Program-made: the position numbers and the translations under genes
Assembly (NCBI GenBank): GCA_050288705.1
Contig: JBNKEI010000111.1
Coordinates: forward strand, 1-64,000
DNA from: JBNKEI01 sp050288705
GTDB taxonomy: Bacteria; Myxococcota; Myxococcia; Myxococcales; UBA5297
Direction: 5' to 3'
DNA: 64,000 bases
Shown here: positions 42,102-50,691 of the stretch, in pieces
Numbering within the stretch: position 1 is the first letter of the stretch
How the letters are laid out: every line of letters begins with the position of its first letter
The notes under the pieces: model-generated
Seen by the model: the letters and a program-made list of their open reading frames with translations, nothing else
What the model was told of the DNA's origin: nothing
Databases searched by the model: none

Positions 42102-44387
42102 ATGCCTATCGAAAATCACTCCATCATCACCGCCATCCGAGAAGCGAAACAACCACTAAAAGTGAGTGACCTACTAGTCCGCTTGCGCCTCTCTTCTGCT
42201 TATCGAACAGAATTGAAGCGTGTCTTGCGTAAACTGGTGCGAGCCCAGGATATCGTCAAAGAAGGAAGACGGTATGGCTTGCCTGAGCATTTTTCAGTTC
42301 CTAATAAGGAACCAATAAAAGAGCCTGCGCTATATAGACCCCCTATCAATAAGGCCTCTCGCGGTAAAGCCCCTCGGTTTGTGGTGGGAATACTGCGAAG
42401 GCATCCAGATGGATATGGCTTCGTAGAGCCGCTTAGCGGAAAGAGGGGGGGGCCGTTTTTGCCGCCCGATCAGGCATGTCAAGCCATGGATGGCGATCTG
42501 GTGCACGTTGAATTGGTAGAAGGAGATCGCGGTCGCCCAGTAGGAAAATTTTTGGAGTTAGTAGAAAGACGAAGAACCCATGCCATAGGTACCTATGTTT
42601 ACCGAGGGCCGGGATCTTACGTGGCCCCCTTAAACGCTGCGCTTGATCCTATTGGAGTTCCTTGCACTCGCCTTGCCAAAGACGGCGACTTGGTAAAAGT
42701 ACATATTACTCGACCTCCCGGGCGTCGGAATGGGGCTGAGGGAGAAATAGTGGTCTCACTAGGCAGCTCGCCTCATCCATTGTTAGAAATCCTTCAGATT
42801 GCCTACGATCATGGATTTTCTGACGAGATAGCCGACAAGATAAAAACAGAAATTAGCGGGCTTCCGGATTCGCCACGGGAAAGCGACTGCTGTGGCCGAC
42901 GGGATCTGCGTTCTCTTCGCCTAATTACTATCGATGGAGAAGACGCCCAGGATTTTGACGACGCCGTTTACGTTGAGCGGGTAAAAAATGGATTCCGTCT
43001 AGTAGTGGCAATTGCTGATGTCGCGCATTACGTACAGCCGGGACAATTACTCGACTTGGAAGCGTTCCGCCGAGGAAACTCTGTTTACTTCCCCAATTTT
43101 GTGCTCCCCATGTTGCCTGAACGGCTCTCCAATGGTCTCTGTTCGCTCAAACCAGAGGAAACCCGCTTGTGTATGGTAGCGGATCTGGTGTTTGAACGTG
43201 GGCAGAATGGGGTGAACTGCGTAGATGCTGACCTATATCAAGGAGTAATGAAAAGCGTGGCGCGCTGCACGTACACCGAAGTAGCCGAAGTTCTCCAAGG
43301 AAAAACTGTAGGGCATCGCGAATTTCTTCGCGGTGATTTTCAAACAATGAAGGAACTTGCCCAATTATTGACGATTTCTCGTGCGGAGAGGGGAGCCATT
43401 GAATTTGACCTCCCGGAAACTCGCGTCATCTTGAACGAAGATTATCAACCGGTGCAAGTGCAGCGGCGAGAACGGAATGTTGCTCACCGGATAATCGAAG
43501 AATTCATGCTGGCGGCCAATGAGGCAGTAGCCCGGTACTTTTCGGTTCGCGGTCTCCCTACCGTGTATCGAGTTCACGGGGAGCCTAATGAGGAGAAGCT
43601 AGACTTATTTATGGATATGGCGCGAACTTACGGGTTGACGCTTCCCGAAGAAGAAAGAGATGGCAAGGCGCTTAATACAATTCTTAAAAAAATTGTAGGA
43701 AATCCTGAGCAGCGAACCCTGAACCATTTTCTATTGCGATCAATGATGCAGGCGGTATATAGCCCCGACAATATTGGCCATTTTGGTCTAGCAGCGCCTT
43801 TTTACCTTCACTTTACTTCGCCAATTCGCCGTTATCCAGATTTGATGGTTCATCGGCTCTTAAAAGAGCACTGGGAACGTGGCCAGCGTTCCTTAGATGA
43901 GGCGGAAGTGGAAAGGCTTCAACAGCGTTTAGACTCAATTTCATTGCGCTCCAGTGAAAGAGAAAGAGCGGCAATGGCTGCTGAAAGAGAAGCAAATAGC
44001 TATTTTTCAGCGCTTTATCTCCAAGACAAAGTCGGTGAGGAAATGGATGGAATAGTTACCGCAGTAACCGATTTTGGCCTGTTTGTAGAGTTAAAAAAGT
44101 GCTTCATTGAAGGGCTTATTAAGCTCCAGGACTTGGGCGAAGCAACATTCGACGAGAAACGGCATCGGCTGGTTTTGCCCAGTGGGCAGAACTTTGCAAT
44201 AGGGACTGAACTTAGAGTGCGTGTGGCCAGAGTAGATGTTGCTAGTCGGCATATTGATTTGGAATGGTTGCCTAAAGAGACAAGGCTATCAAATAAGTGC
44301 GCTCAAAAGGCTAAAGCCAAGAAAAAAAAGCGGGCAATAAAACGAGTAGTTAGAGGAAGCCAAAAACGTAAGGCTAAATCTATGTAA
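42102..44387 (+). CDS. rnr: Ribonuclease R
   Basis: Processive 3'-5' exoribonuclease of the RNB family that degrades structured RNA. 761 residues from ATG 42102. In order: N-terminal winged-helix (ITAIREAKQPLKVSDLLV), cold-shock domains (GILRRHPDGYGFVEPL), the RNB catalytic core with ITIDGEDAQDFDDAVYV (the clustered Asp) and HFTSPIRRYPDLMVHR, an S1 domain (MDGIVTAVTDFGLFVELKK) and a very Lys/Arg-rich tail (KAKAKKKKRAIKRVVRG). The frame is open upstream to TTG 42024, but that extension looks non-family. The true start has no strong Shine-Dalgarno. Confidence 0.93.
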   Translation: MPIENHSIITAIREAKQPLKVSDLLVRLRLSSAYRTELKRVLRKLVRAQDIVKEGRRYGLPEHFSVPNKEPIKEPALYRPPINKASRGKAPRFVVGILRRHPDGYGFVEPLSGKRGGPFLPPDQACQAMDGDLVHVELVEGDRGRPVGKFLELVERRRTHAIGTYVYRGPGSYVAPLNAALDPIGVPCTRLAKDGDLVKVHITRPPGRRNGAEGEIVVSLGSSPHPLLEILQIAYDHGFSDEIADKIKTEISGLPDSPRESDCCGRRDLRSLRLITIDGEDAQDFDDAVYVERVKNGFRLVVAIADVAHYVQPGQLLDLEAFRRGNSVYFPNFVLPMLPERLSNGLCSLKPEETRLCMVADLVFERGQNGVNCVDADLYQGVMKSVARCTYTEVAEVLQGKTVGHREFLRGDFQTMKELAQLLTISRAERGAIEFDLPETRVILNEDYQPVQVQRRERNVAHRIIEEFMLAANEAVARYFSVRGLPTVYRVHGEPNEEKLDLFMDMARTYGLTLPEEERDGKALNTILKKIVGNPEQRTLNHFLLRSMMQAVYSPDNIGHFGLAAPFYLHFTSPIRRYPDLMVHRLLKEHWERGQRSLDEAEVERLQQRLDSISLRSSERERAAMAAEREANSYFSALYLQDKVGEEMDGIVTAVTDFGLFVELKKCFIEGLIKLQDLGEATFDEKRHRLVLPSGQNFAIGTELRVRVARVDVASRHIDLEWLPKETRLSNKCAQKAKAKKKKRAIKRVVRGSQKRKAKSM

Positions 44388-44404
44388 GGTTTTTAATTGC
44401 TACC

Positions 44405-44890
44405 CTAAGGTTTACCGTCAGATTCACCTGCTAAATAAGCAAGGATAACTTCGTCTAGACTTTTCTCACTAATTACGTCTTCTCCAAAAAGTGGGCTTCG
44501 TGGTTTGGTGGCAGGAAGAGTGGAAGAAGGTGGAGATTTTAGGGGGATTCCTTTATTGAGCTGAATTTCTGGGGAATTAATTTTTACTTGTCCTGGTTCA
44601 TAAACTGGTCGTGAATCTTCCTTGGTCTCAAAATTACCAGCCAAAAGACTTCGCAGCATAGCCTTGTGCTGCTCCTCCATCAAATCGCGTACGACATCAG
44701 AAATATTTTCCGCGTTTATGATGTCAGCATAGGAAGTCTTTTTGGATGCCACCACTGTTCCCCCAACAAACAAGTGAGTAGCAATGTATGATTTTTCAAT
44801 ACCAGAATCTTCAGTTTGAATGTGATAGCACTTTCCCTTGTGCTTGACGTTGTGGTTAAAGCCGGGAATTGCCTTGCTGAAAACATTCAT
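44405..44890 (-). CDS. Conserved uncharacterised protein beside a Ser/Thr kinase
   Basis: A 161-residue protein. The first 80 residues are the conserved block: FNHNVKHKGKCYHIQTEDSG, THLFVGGTVVASKKTSYAD and VRDLMEEQHKAMLRSLLAG. A Pro/Ser-rich linker follows, then KSLDEVILAYLAGESDGK at the end. I recall such proteins from myxobacterial and related genomes, often by signalling genes; no function is established to my knowledge. It shares the strand with the kinase gene, 82 bp away, and may be its substrate or partner. It ends convergently with rnr. Confidence 0.7.
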   Translation of the reverse strand: MNVFSKAIPGFNHNVKHKGKCYHIQTEDSGIEKSYIATHLFVGGTVVASKKTSYADIINAENISDVVRDLMEEQHKAMLRSLLAGNFETKEDSRPVYEPGQVKINSPEIQLNKGIPLKSPPSSTLPATKPRSPLFGEDVISEKSLDEVILAYLAGESDGKP

Positions 44891-44972
44891 AATTTATTCT
44901 GACATTCCACCCGGCAAGAAATCTCGTACTAGTGTAGCTCTGTGCAACCCTGGCGGCAAGTCTTCATGCTAG

Positions 44973-45893
44973 TTAGACAGAAGAATCGAAAAGTCCCCGT
45001 ACAACCGCTGCAATTGCCAAAGGTGTTCCAATTCGTTCATCCAAAAGACCACGTAATTCCTTAGCGAAAGAAGCAGTGTCTGGAAAGCGTTCCTGCGGTG
45101 ACAATGCAAAACCACGCATGATTACTCCATTGAGTTCTACGGAAAGTTGAGAGCGCAATTGGTTCAAAGGTGCTGGGTTTGCGCAGCGAATGGCAGCGCA
45201 TACTTCTTCCTTGTTTTTTCCAATAAATGGGCGTTGGTTACATAGCAACTCGTAAATAACTGCTGTCGCCGCCCATTGGTCGGCATAGGGGTCGATGATT
45301 CCCTGTAGTGCTTCTGGCGAAAGGTAATAAGGCTTCCCCCATACCGCAGTATTCTGTTCTTTTCGGTCGCGGTCCCTTGCGTGAGCTATGCCGAAGTCCC
45401 CTAATTTTATCTCTCCAACTCGCGAAATAAAAAGGTTCGAGGGAGAAACATCTCGATGCACAATTCCTTGTAGCTGACCAGATGGCCCCAGCATGTTATG
45501 AGCGTAGGTAAGTGCTTCTAAAAGCGTTACTCCTAGAAAAATGGCAAAATCAATCGGGAGCAGTATGTTTCGCTGCTTGCATCGCTGCAGTATTTTCCCC
45601 AGATCGCGGCCTTCAACATACTCCATGGACATAAAGTGCTGCCCATTTATGGTTCCTGACTCAAAAACCCTCACGATGTTAGGATGTTGCAGCATGCTGG
45701 AAAGCAGCGCTTCATGTTTAAAGAGCTGTACATAATGGGGATTATTCGCAAGACTGGGCAACAATCGTTTGACAGCCAGAATATGGGGAGGAGCGTTCTC
45801 TCTGCGATCTATGGCGCGAAAGACTTCGGCCATCCCTCCTTTTCCAATAATGTCTACTAGCTCGTAAGGCCCTAATGTCCCTAGCGACTCCAT
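44973..45893 (-). CDS. Eukaryotic-type Ser/Thr protein kinase
   Basis: A 306-residue cytoplasmic kinase composed almost only of the catalytic domain. Seen: glycine loop IIGKGGMAEVFRA, ATP-anchoring Lys in LAVKRLLP, catalytic loop VHRDVSPSNLF (HRD with Asn), LGDFGIAHA (DFG), and YLSPEALQG (APE equivalent). There is no transmembrane or PASTA/TPR sensor in the same chain. The gene overlaps the preceding TPR protein gene by 13 bp, so a secreted/periplasmic TPR protein and a kinase are co-expressed. HRDVSPSN is typical of the myxobacterial-type Pkn kinases. Confidence 0.9.
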   Translation of the reverse strand: MESLGTLGPYELVDIIGKGGMAEVFRAIDRRENAPPHILAVKRLLPSLANNPHYVQLFKHEALLSSMLQHPNIVRVFESGTINGQHFMSMEYVEGRDLGKILQRCKQRNILLPIDFAIFLGVTLLEALTYAHNMLGPSGQLQGIVHRDVSPSNLFISRVGEIKLGDFGIAHARDRDRKEQNTAVWGKPYYLSPEALQGIIDPYADQWAATAVIYELLCNQRPFIGKNKEEVCAAIRCANPAPLNQLRSQLSVELNGVIMRGFALSPQERFPDTASFAKELRGLLDERIGTPLAIAAVVRGLFDSSV

Positions 45894-46840
45894 GTAGTTC
45901 TCGTGGCTGAGCGCGCTAAACCATTTTTCTGCGCCATCTGTCGAATCATCGAATATTCAAAGGGAACCTTTTCTCGGAGGGGCTGCAGATCAGGATCGGA
46001 ATCCATTTCTTGGGGAAACGCGTATCCATTCTCTACCGCACGCTGGAGTGAGCGAAGTGATTCCCTGGTTTTTCCTTCTCGGGACAATGCGCATGCCAGA
46101 AGATAATGGGTGTCATCATTGCTAGGAGCAAAGTGAAGAGCCTTTTCTAAGTATTTCCGTGCACGTGCAGTGTCTCTAGAAGTCATGAAAGTAATGGCTA
46201 AACGACGTAATACCTCGGGATCATTCGGGTTAAGTCTTAACGAATGAAAAAAAGCGCGTTGTGCCGATTCGTAGTCGCCATCTTGTAAAGAGGCATTTGC
46301 TTTTTGGAATAGGGCATTAACCTTGGAAGGAAGCGAATTTCGGCATTCCGATTGCAAGGATTGTAGAGAGCGGCGGTCGAGTTCAAAGAGGTGGCTGGGA
46401 AAAGGAGATTTGCTGCAGCCAGGATCGATTCGCGATTCAACTACCCCCATGATTTTATCGGTGCTTGTGTCGAAGCTAGCTATAACAAAAAACCATTCCC
46501 TAGAAGAACAACCAGATTCTTCCCAGCAAGCACGTACCTCACCAATAAAAATATCATTGGCCAGACGTCCGTGTAATATTTCGGTTCCTCGGTAAAAATT
46601 GCAAACAGGTGATTTCTCCCCCAGGATGCCAACCAGCAGTTGCCCGGAAGACTTTAGCTGTACGCATCCGTAAGGAGTATTCCAAGTGCCTTGGATAAGC
46701 AGTTTAGTTCTTGAAGAGATAGCGCTGTTGTCAACTTCAGAAACCTCGCTAGAGGTTGTGGGCACTTCTTCAGCGCGATCTAACCCTGCTAGAATTGGTA
46801 TGGTGAGCAGCAGCCACCAGTAGCCGAGAGCTGTTTTCAT
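45881..46840 (-). CDS. Exported TPR-repeat protein
   Basis: A 319-residue protein from ATG 46840. MKTALGYWWLLLTIPILAGL is a signal peptide or N-terminal anchor. Residues about 45-150 form an uncharacterised domain with six Cys (GCVQLKSSG, VCNFYRGTE, EVRACWEESGCSS), likely disulfide-linked and so extracytoplasmic. Residues about 170-290 carry two to three TPRs (ALFQKANASLQDGDYESAQRA, ARKYLEKALHFAPSNDD, ALSREGKTRESLRSL). It overlaps the kinase gene by 13 bp. TTG 46849 is a weaker alternative start. Function unknown; adaptor for the kinase pathway is a contextual guess. Confidence 0.72.
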   Translation of the reverse strand: MKTALGYWWLLLTIPILAGLDRAEEVPTTSSEVSEVDNSAISSRTKLLIQGTWNTPYGCVQLKSSGQLLVGILGEKSPVCNFYRGTEILHGRLANDIFIGEVRACWEESGCSSREWFFVIASFDTSTDKIMGVVESRIDPGCSKSPFPSHLFELDRRSLQSLQSECRNSLPSKVNALFQKANASLQDGDYESAQRAFFHSLRLNPNDPEVLRRLAITFMTSRDTARARKYLEKALHFAPSNDDTHYLLACALSREGKTRESLRSLQRAVENGYAFPQEMDSDPDLQPLREKVPFEYSMIRQMAQKNGLARSATRTTWSR

Positions 46841-47057
46841 TGTAATCAATTGGAATAATATCTAGTCATCACCTCGTCAATCAATGAGAACAGTGCACAA
46901 AGTTAGAGCTAGCCTGTTTCAGAACCCGCTGGCAAGGGGGCTAGTCTACGCACACAAGTTCACTTCATTCCCGAGCTTCGCTCAGGGAGATGGTTGGCGA
47001 ATAATAGGGGGTGAGACGGCATCGAAAGCGACCTCGTGGTATCAGGCGAAATTCTGG

Positions 47058-47086
47058 TTGACATGATGGAGCAAACTCATTATGAG
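47058..47086 (+). promoter_or_regulatory. Sigma-70-type promoter for tRNA-Cys
   Basis: Perfect -35 TTGACA (47058-47063), 17-bp spacer and -10-like TATGAG (47081-47086), placing transcription start about 10 bp before the tRNA 5' end at 47103. The rest of 46850-47057 holds no gene that I can support. Confidence 0.7.
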
Positions 47087-47102
47087 TAGCTTTCTTGTTT
47101 TT

Positions 47103-47173
47103 GGCGCCATCGCCAAGTGGTAAGGCTAGGGTCTGCAAAATCCTCATCCCCGGTTCGAATCCGGGTGGCGCCT
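47103..47173 (+). tRNA. tRNA-Cys (anticodon GCA)
   Basis: Cloverleaf of 71 nt: acceptor GGCGCCA/TGGCGCC, D-arm, anticodon stem AGGGT/ATCCT with loop CTGCAAA (GCA), short variable loop, T-arm CCCGG-TTCGAAT-CCGGG and discriminator U, which is expected for tRNA-Cys. The CCA end is not encoded. Confidence 0.95.
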
Positions 47174-47183
47174 AAACTAGCAG

Positions 47184-48053
47184 TTATTTTCTCGTAAAAT
47201 CTATAACAATCATTTTGTTGGGAGGGATTGCTAGTTTTTTCAATGCTTTTTTGGTGCAAGCCATTAGCCTGGTATCGCCTAATGTTTCCGCAATAATTGT
47301 TTCTCGGTTTTGGCGGGAAAGAACTAGAGAGCCCTGTAGGGTTGGGTTTCGCCGAAGAACCTTTTGATAGCAACTAAGCAGATGATTGCTTTTTGGCAAG
47401 GTATAGGCAGTGGAAGAGTTGTTTAGCGAAACTTCTATTCCCGCTTTTTCGGGTCGTAGAGCAGTTAGACGTATATCTACTGTTGGAGTGCCAGAGGAGG
47501 AGGGAATAGAAGCTAATCCGTCTTTATTAGTCTGTGCTAAAACTTTTCCTTGATAGCGGATTTCTGCTCCCATTAAATCTATAGAGAATATTTGATTGCT
47601 AGTTTTATAGTAGGTGCAGGGATACTTTTCCGCCTCCGCGGCGCGGAACATGATTGCCAATGTTACCCCTTGGCTGTGGATTTTATTGCGAAGATTCTCG
47701 ACTTGGTTTGGAATAAGATCTAATTCTAGTTGGTCTCTGCCAGAATCGAATAAAACCAAGTTTCCTTGGAAGGCCCGAAATGGGTGTTCCGTAGAAATAA
47801 TTACTTGACCCTGGTTGGCTTTGAAATGGCTAATAGTAAAATCTTTTCGTTGTAACTCGATCAGAAAATCGGTTTTTTTAAGTTTTTGTTCTCTTGATTT
47901 TTTTTCAAGGACATCGTTGCCGCTTGGCTCATTTTGCAGTGCAATACAAATATCGCGAGCTTGATTTTGGTCTTTAATGGGAACTATTTCATTGCCCCAT
48001 GCAAGAGCAGACATGCTTAAAGAAACCAAAATACACAGGTTACATAATCGCAT
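47184..48053 (-). CDS. Secreted protein with AgmX-like C-terminal domain
   Basis: A 289-residue exported protein. Residues 1-20 (MRLCNLCILVSLSMSALAWG) are a signal peptide. Residues about 25-150 resemble a domain that measures small helices and strands (ARDICIALQNEP, FTISHFKANQGQVIISTEHP). The last 70 residues (LLSCYQKVLRRNPTLQGSLV, DTRLMACTKKALKKLAIPP) resemble the AgmX/PglI C-terminal domain seen in Myxococcota, in which a Cys pair brackets the fold. Role unknown. It ends 11 bp after the tRNA-Cys 3' end, convergent to it. Confidence 0.6.
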   Translation of the reverse strand: MRLCNLCILVSLSMSALAWGNEIVPIKDQNQARDICIALQNEPSGNDVLEKKSREQKLKKTDFLIELQRKDFTISHFKANQGQVIISTEHPFRAFQGNLVLFDSGRDQLELDLIPNQVENLRNKIHSQGVTLAIMFRAAEAEKYPCTYYKTSNQIFSIDLMGAEIRYQGKVLAQTNKDGLASIPSSSGTPTVDIRLTALRPEKAGIEVSLNNSSTAYTLPKSNHLLSCYQKVLRRNPTLQGSLVLSRQNRETIIAETLGDTRLMACTKKALKKLAIPPNKMIVIDFTRK

Positions 48054-48193
48054 GACTGACCTTTCTTATGCTAAAGTCATAGCTAGATTAATGTCTATGC
48101 GTTTCCTTGTGTTATAATGTAGGTAAAACATCGCTGATGGTCAAGAAGGATTTTTTCATTCGGAAAATTGCTAGGATTTATGGGAATTTAAGG

Positions 48194-48604
48194 CTAGGCT
48201 CGGGCGCCTATTTGTTCTGCTTTTTTGCGTTCCTCGTAGGCCCGGATGAGGTACCCCATTAGCATTAATGAAGAAGTGTTTTCCAAGACTTTTTCTGGGT
48301 CGCGAGAAATCAGGTTTGAGCTATATGAAAGAAAAAATTGTGCCAAATCCTCGCCTGCCTCGCGTGCTATAAGCGCGTTGAGATGAGGGGGCTCCATAAA
48401 ACGAATACTGTTGATAAAATGAATTGCCATGGTTTTTTTGTCTTGAATCACGTCTCTCTCCCAGTTGGATGACATGTCCGTGTCGCTGGTCACTTCGGGC
48501 AATATCCGGATTAGTTGTGATAGCTGCAATACCCCAACGGCGATTACCTTTTGACGCATCTCGGAGGTCGTGCCAAAATCCCCCAAACTTTTAATCGTAG
48601 TCAT
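48194..48604 (-). CDS. Uncharacterised small helical protein
   Basis: A 136-residue protein, predicted mostly helical (QKVIAVGVLQLSQLIRILPE, ALIAREAGEDLAQFFLSY, SLMLMGYLIRAYEERKKAEQ) with no membrane segment, signal peptide or catalytic motif I recognise. It is divergent from the 62-residue gene at 48641 with only 36 bp between starts, so the two may share control. The 48054-48193 gap shows no gene. Confidence 0.5.
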   Translation of the reverse strand: MTTIKSLGDFGTTSEMRQKVIAVGVLQLSQLIRILPEVTSDTDMSSNWERDVIQDKKTMAIHFINSIRFMEPPHLNALIAREAGEDLAQFFLSYSSNLISRDPEKVLENTSSLMLMGYLIRAYEERKKAEQIGARA

Positions 48605-48640
48605 CAGGGCGTGACAGTTTTTGTGTTTGGAGGAGTCGGA

Positions 48641-48829
48641 ATGTTTACGGGCGTGAAGGTCTTTTCAGCAACCAAGGCCAAAGAACGTGAAGAATTGGGG
48701 GACAATATTACTCGTTGGCTTCGCTCCAACTCAGATCTTGATTTGGTTGATAAAGTGGTAACTCAATCTTCAGATAATGAATTTCATTGTTTGACAGTAG
48801 TTCTGTTTTATCGGGAGAAAAAAAGCTGA
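48641..48829 (+). CDS. Small conserved protein, 62 residues
   Basis: A short protein beginning MFTGVKVFSATKAKEREELG and ending TQSSDNEFHCLTVVLFYRE. The mixed strand-helix-strand pattern is compact and well formed. GGAGGAG lies 6 bases before ATG 48641, which makes this start far better than the upstream ATG at 48551. I recall similar 60-residue proteins (KVFSATKxxERExLG ... VVTQSSDxxFHCLT) in related genomes without known function. It lies about 180 bp upstream of argR, in the same direction. Confidence 0.72.
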   Translation: MFTGVKVFSATKAKEREELGDNITRWLRSNSDLDLVDKVVTQSSDNEFHCLTVVLFYREKKS

Positions 48830-48943
48830 CTTTGTGCAAAATATGTGCATGTTTGTTTTTTTCTCTGAGCGCGAGAACCGGATGTGCTTCTCATATCGAA
48901 GCTCGTTTAGCGGTCTTCTGATCCTGATCCTTTGAGAATCTGT

Positions 48944-48957
48944 TGCATTTTCATGCG
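48944..48957. promoter_or_regulatory. Candidate ARG box (ArgR operator)
   Basis: TGCATTTTCATGCG matches 12 of 14 positions of the ARG box consensus TGMATWWWWATKCA and lies about 50 bp upstream of the argR start. A second, looser palindrome TGCAAAATATGTGCA is at 48835-48849. A pair of boxes is what the ArgR hexamer binds; here their spacing (about 95 bp) is larger than usual. Confidence 0.4.
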
Positions 48958-49007
48958 CATTTTCGTAAAAAACCAAACTCTGCTCAATTTGGAAGCGGAG
49001 TGGTGAG

Positions 49008-49451
49008 TTGAGAACGAGAGCGGAAGCGAACGAGAGAAGAGAAGTCATTCGGCAAATTCTCCGAGGAGAAAAAATCGGTGACCAAGATGAGCTTTTGCTG
49101 CGGCTGACTCAAAGAGGGATTAGAGTCACTCAGTCGAGTGTTTCTCGCGACCTTACTGCTATGGGAATTGTAAAGGTCGCCGGACACTACCGGGTGAGTG
49201 AAGAATTAGATCAAGAAGAAGCAGCGCTTCTTGGTCTTGCTGGAGCAGTTAGGAAATCGCAAGCCGCTGGCCCCTACTTGTTGGTGATACATACGCCCCC
49301 TGGGCAAGCATCAGCAGTAGCCCTCGCAATAGATAGTGCACGGTGGCCCGAGGTGCTAGGTACCGTGGCAGGGGATGACACAATTTTTATCGCCACCGAC
49401 GGGCGGAGAGATCAACGCATGATCAAAGCCCGTCTATCTTGTTTCGCCTGA
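49008..49451 (+). CDS. argR: Arginine repressor
   Basis: A 147-residue ArgR/AhrC protein that controls arginine genes in response to L-arginine. N-terminal winged helix: RREVIRQILRGEKIGDQDEL, TQSSVSRDLTAMGIVKV (recognition helix SVSRDL). C-terminal arginine-binding/trimerisation domain: HTPPGQASAVALAIDSARWP, then VLGTVAGDDTIFIA (GDDT with the arginine-binding Asp). Start TTG 49008 with GGAG 7 bases upstream; TTG starts are used elsewhere in this window. It heads the arginine operon, 22 bp before argG, and is probably autoregulated. Confidence 0.92.
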   Translation: MRTRAEANERREVIRQILRGEKIGDQDELLLRLTQRGIRVTQSSVSRDLTAMGIVKVAGHYRVSEELDQEEAALLGLAGAVRKSQAAGPYLLVIHTPPGQASAVALAIDSARWPEVLGTVAGDDTIFIATDGRRDQRMIKARLSCFA

Positions 49452-49473
49452 AGAGGCAGTTCGTGAGGAATTT

Positions 49474-50691
49474 ATGTCTAGTAGCAATCCCATTGTTCTT
49501 GCCTTCAGTGGCGGTTTGGACACCAGTTTTCTCGTTCCCTGGCTGCGAGAGCAATATCAATGCCCGGTAGTCACCGTTACAGTAGACACCGGAGGGCTTG
49601 ATGCCGATGGTTGTAAGCGTGTTGCCGATCGGTCGGCAGCGTTAGGGGCCATCGAGCATTGTCACATAGATGCTCGACAAGCTTTTTTTGAGGAAACCCT
49701 GAAGTTTCTTGTTATGGGAAATGTATTGCGCGGTCATGTATATCCACTTTGCGTAGGATCAGAGCGAACTTTGCAAGCCCGCAAAGTAGCAGAGGTGGCG
49801 AGAAATCGAAATGCCCGAGCTGTAGTGCACGGCTCTACTGCCGCAGGTAATGACCAGGTGCGTTTCGAGGTAGCTCTGCGAACAATAGCACCGGAGCTAG
49901 AGATAATGGCTCCTGTTCGCGATCAAGGCTTTAGCCGAGAAACCGAGATTACCTTTCTGCGGGAGCGTGGTTATCAGTTTCCTTTTGAGAAAGCCGCCTA
50001 CTCTATTAACCAGGGATTATGGGGGGTAACTATCGGTGGAAAAGAAACCACTGATACAATCGATCCCTTGCCGGAAGACGCCTGGTTGATGACCAAAGGC
50101 GCTTGGGAACGATTTCTTCCTTCGCGAGTAGTGATGTTGGCTTTTGAAAAGGGTATTCCAGTTGCTATTAATGGTGAAAGAAAAGACCCTGTATCTCTAG
50201 TTGAGCAGCTAAATGAAATGGCGGCGGCTTACGGAATTGGGCGAGGAATACATTTAGGAGATACAATTTTCGGGCTGAAAGGAAGGGTTGCTTTTGAAGC
50301 GCCGGCGGCATTAGTGCTAATCGCTTCCCACAGAGAGTTGGAGAAGCTCACTTTAACCGCTCGACAACAGCGCATCAAAGATCAGGTGGCGGCTACATAT
50401 GGTGATTTGGTTCACGAAGCCCAATTTTTAGAGCCGGCATGCCGCGATATTGAGGCTCTTTTTCTTTCCTCCCAGTCCCGAGTTTGCGGCGAAGTTAGGG
50501 TCCGTTTTCAAACCGGAGCCTACTTCATAGAAGGAATAAACTCTCCTTATTCTTTGCGCGCGGCTTCAGTTGGAGTTTATGGAGAAGCTGCAGGAGAATG
50601 GACTGCGGCTGATGCTCGCGGGTACTCGCGAATGGCTGCTCTTCCTTCTATGCTGCATGCACGGGCAGGAACCGCTAAGGAAAAGAAGTGA
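49474..50691 (+). CDS. argG: Argininosuccinate synthase
   Basis: Joins citrulline and aspartate with ATP. 405 residues, normal length for the bacterial form. P-loop-like LAFSGGLDTSFLVPWL near the N-terminus, HGSTAAGNDQVRFEVALR, and GKETTDTIDPLPEDAW. Some usual motifs are altered: family proteins have KGNDQVRFE and here the site reads AAGNDQVRFE, and ...IINxxWGRSIE-type motif reads SINQGLWGVTIGG. It resembles the group of ArgG enzymes found in bacteria that make arginine through N-acyl-citrulline (Xanthomonas/Bacteroidetes-like). GAGG is 6 bases before the ATG. It overlaps the next gene by 4 bp (GTGA). Confidence 0.93.
   Translation: MSSSNPIVLAFSGGLDTSFLVPWLREQYQCPVVTVTVDTGGLDADGCKRVADRSAALGAIEHCHIDARQAFFEETLKFLVMGNVLRGHVYPLCVGSERTLQARKVAEVARNRNARAVVHGSTAAGNDQVRFEVALRTIAPELEIMAPVRDQGFSRETEITFLRERGYQFPFEKAAYSINQGLWGVTIGGKETTDTIDPLPEDAWLMTKGAWERFLPSRVVMLAFEKGIPVAINGERKDPVSLVEQLNEMAAAYGIGRGIHLGDTIFGLKGRVAFEAPAALVLIASHRELEKLTLTARQQRIKDQVAATYGDLVHEAQFLEPACRDIEALFLSSQSRVCGEVRVRFQTGAYFIEGINSPYSLRAASVGVYGEAAGEWTAADARGYSRMAALPSMLHARAGTAKEKK

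Noticed and set aside
46884..47066. Small plus-strand frame upstream of tRNA-Cys
   Set aside because: No ribosome site and no motif, and it overlaps the tRNA promoter.
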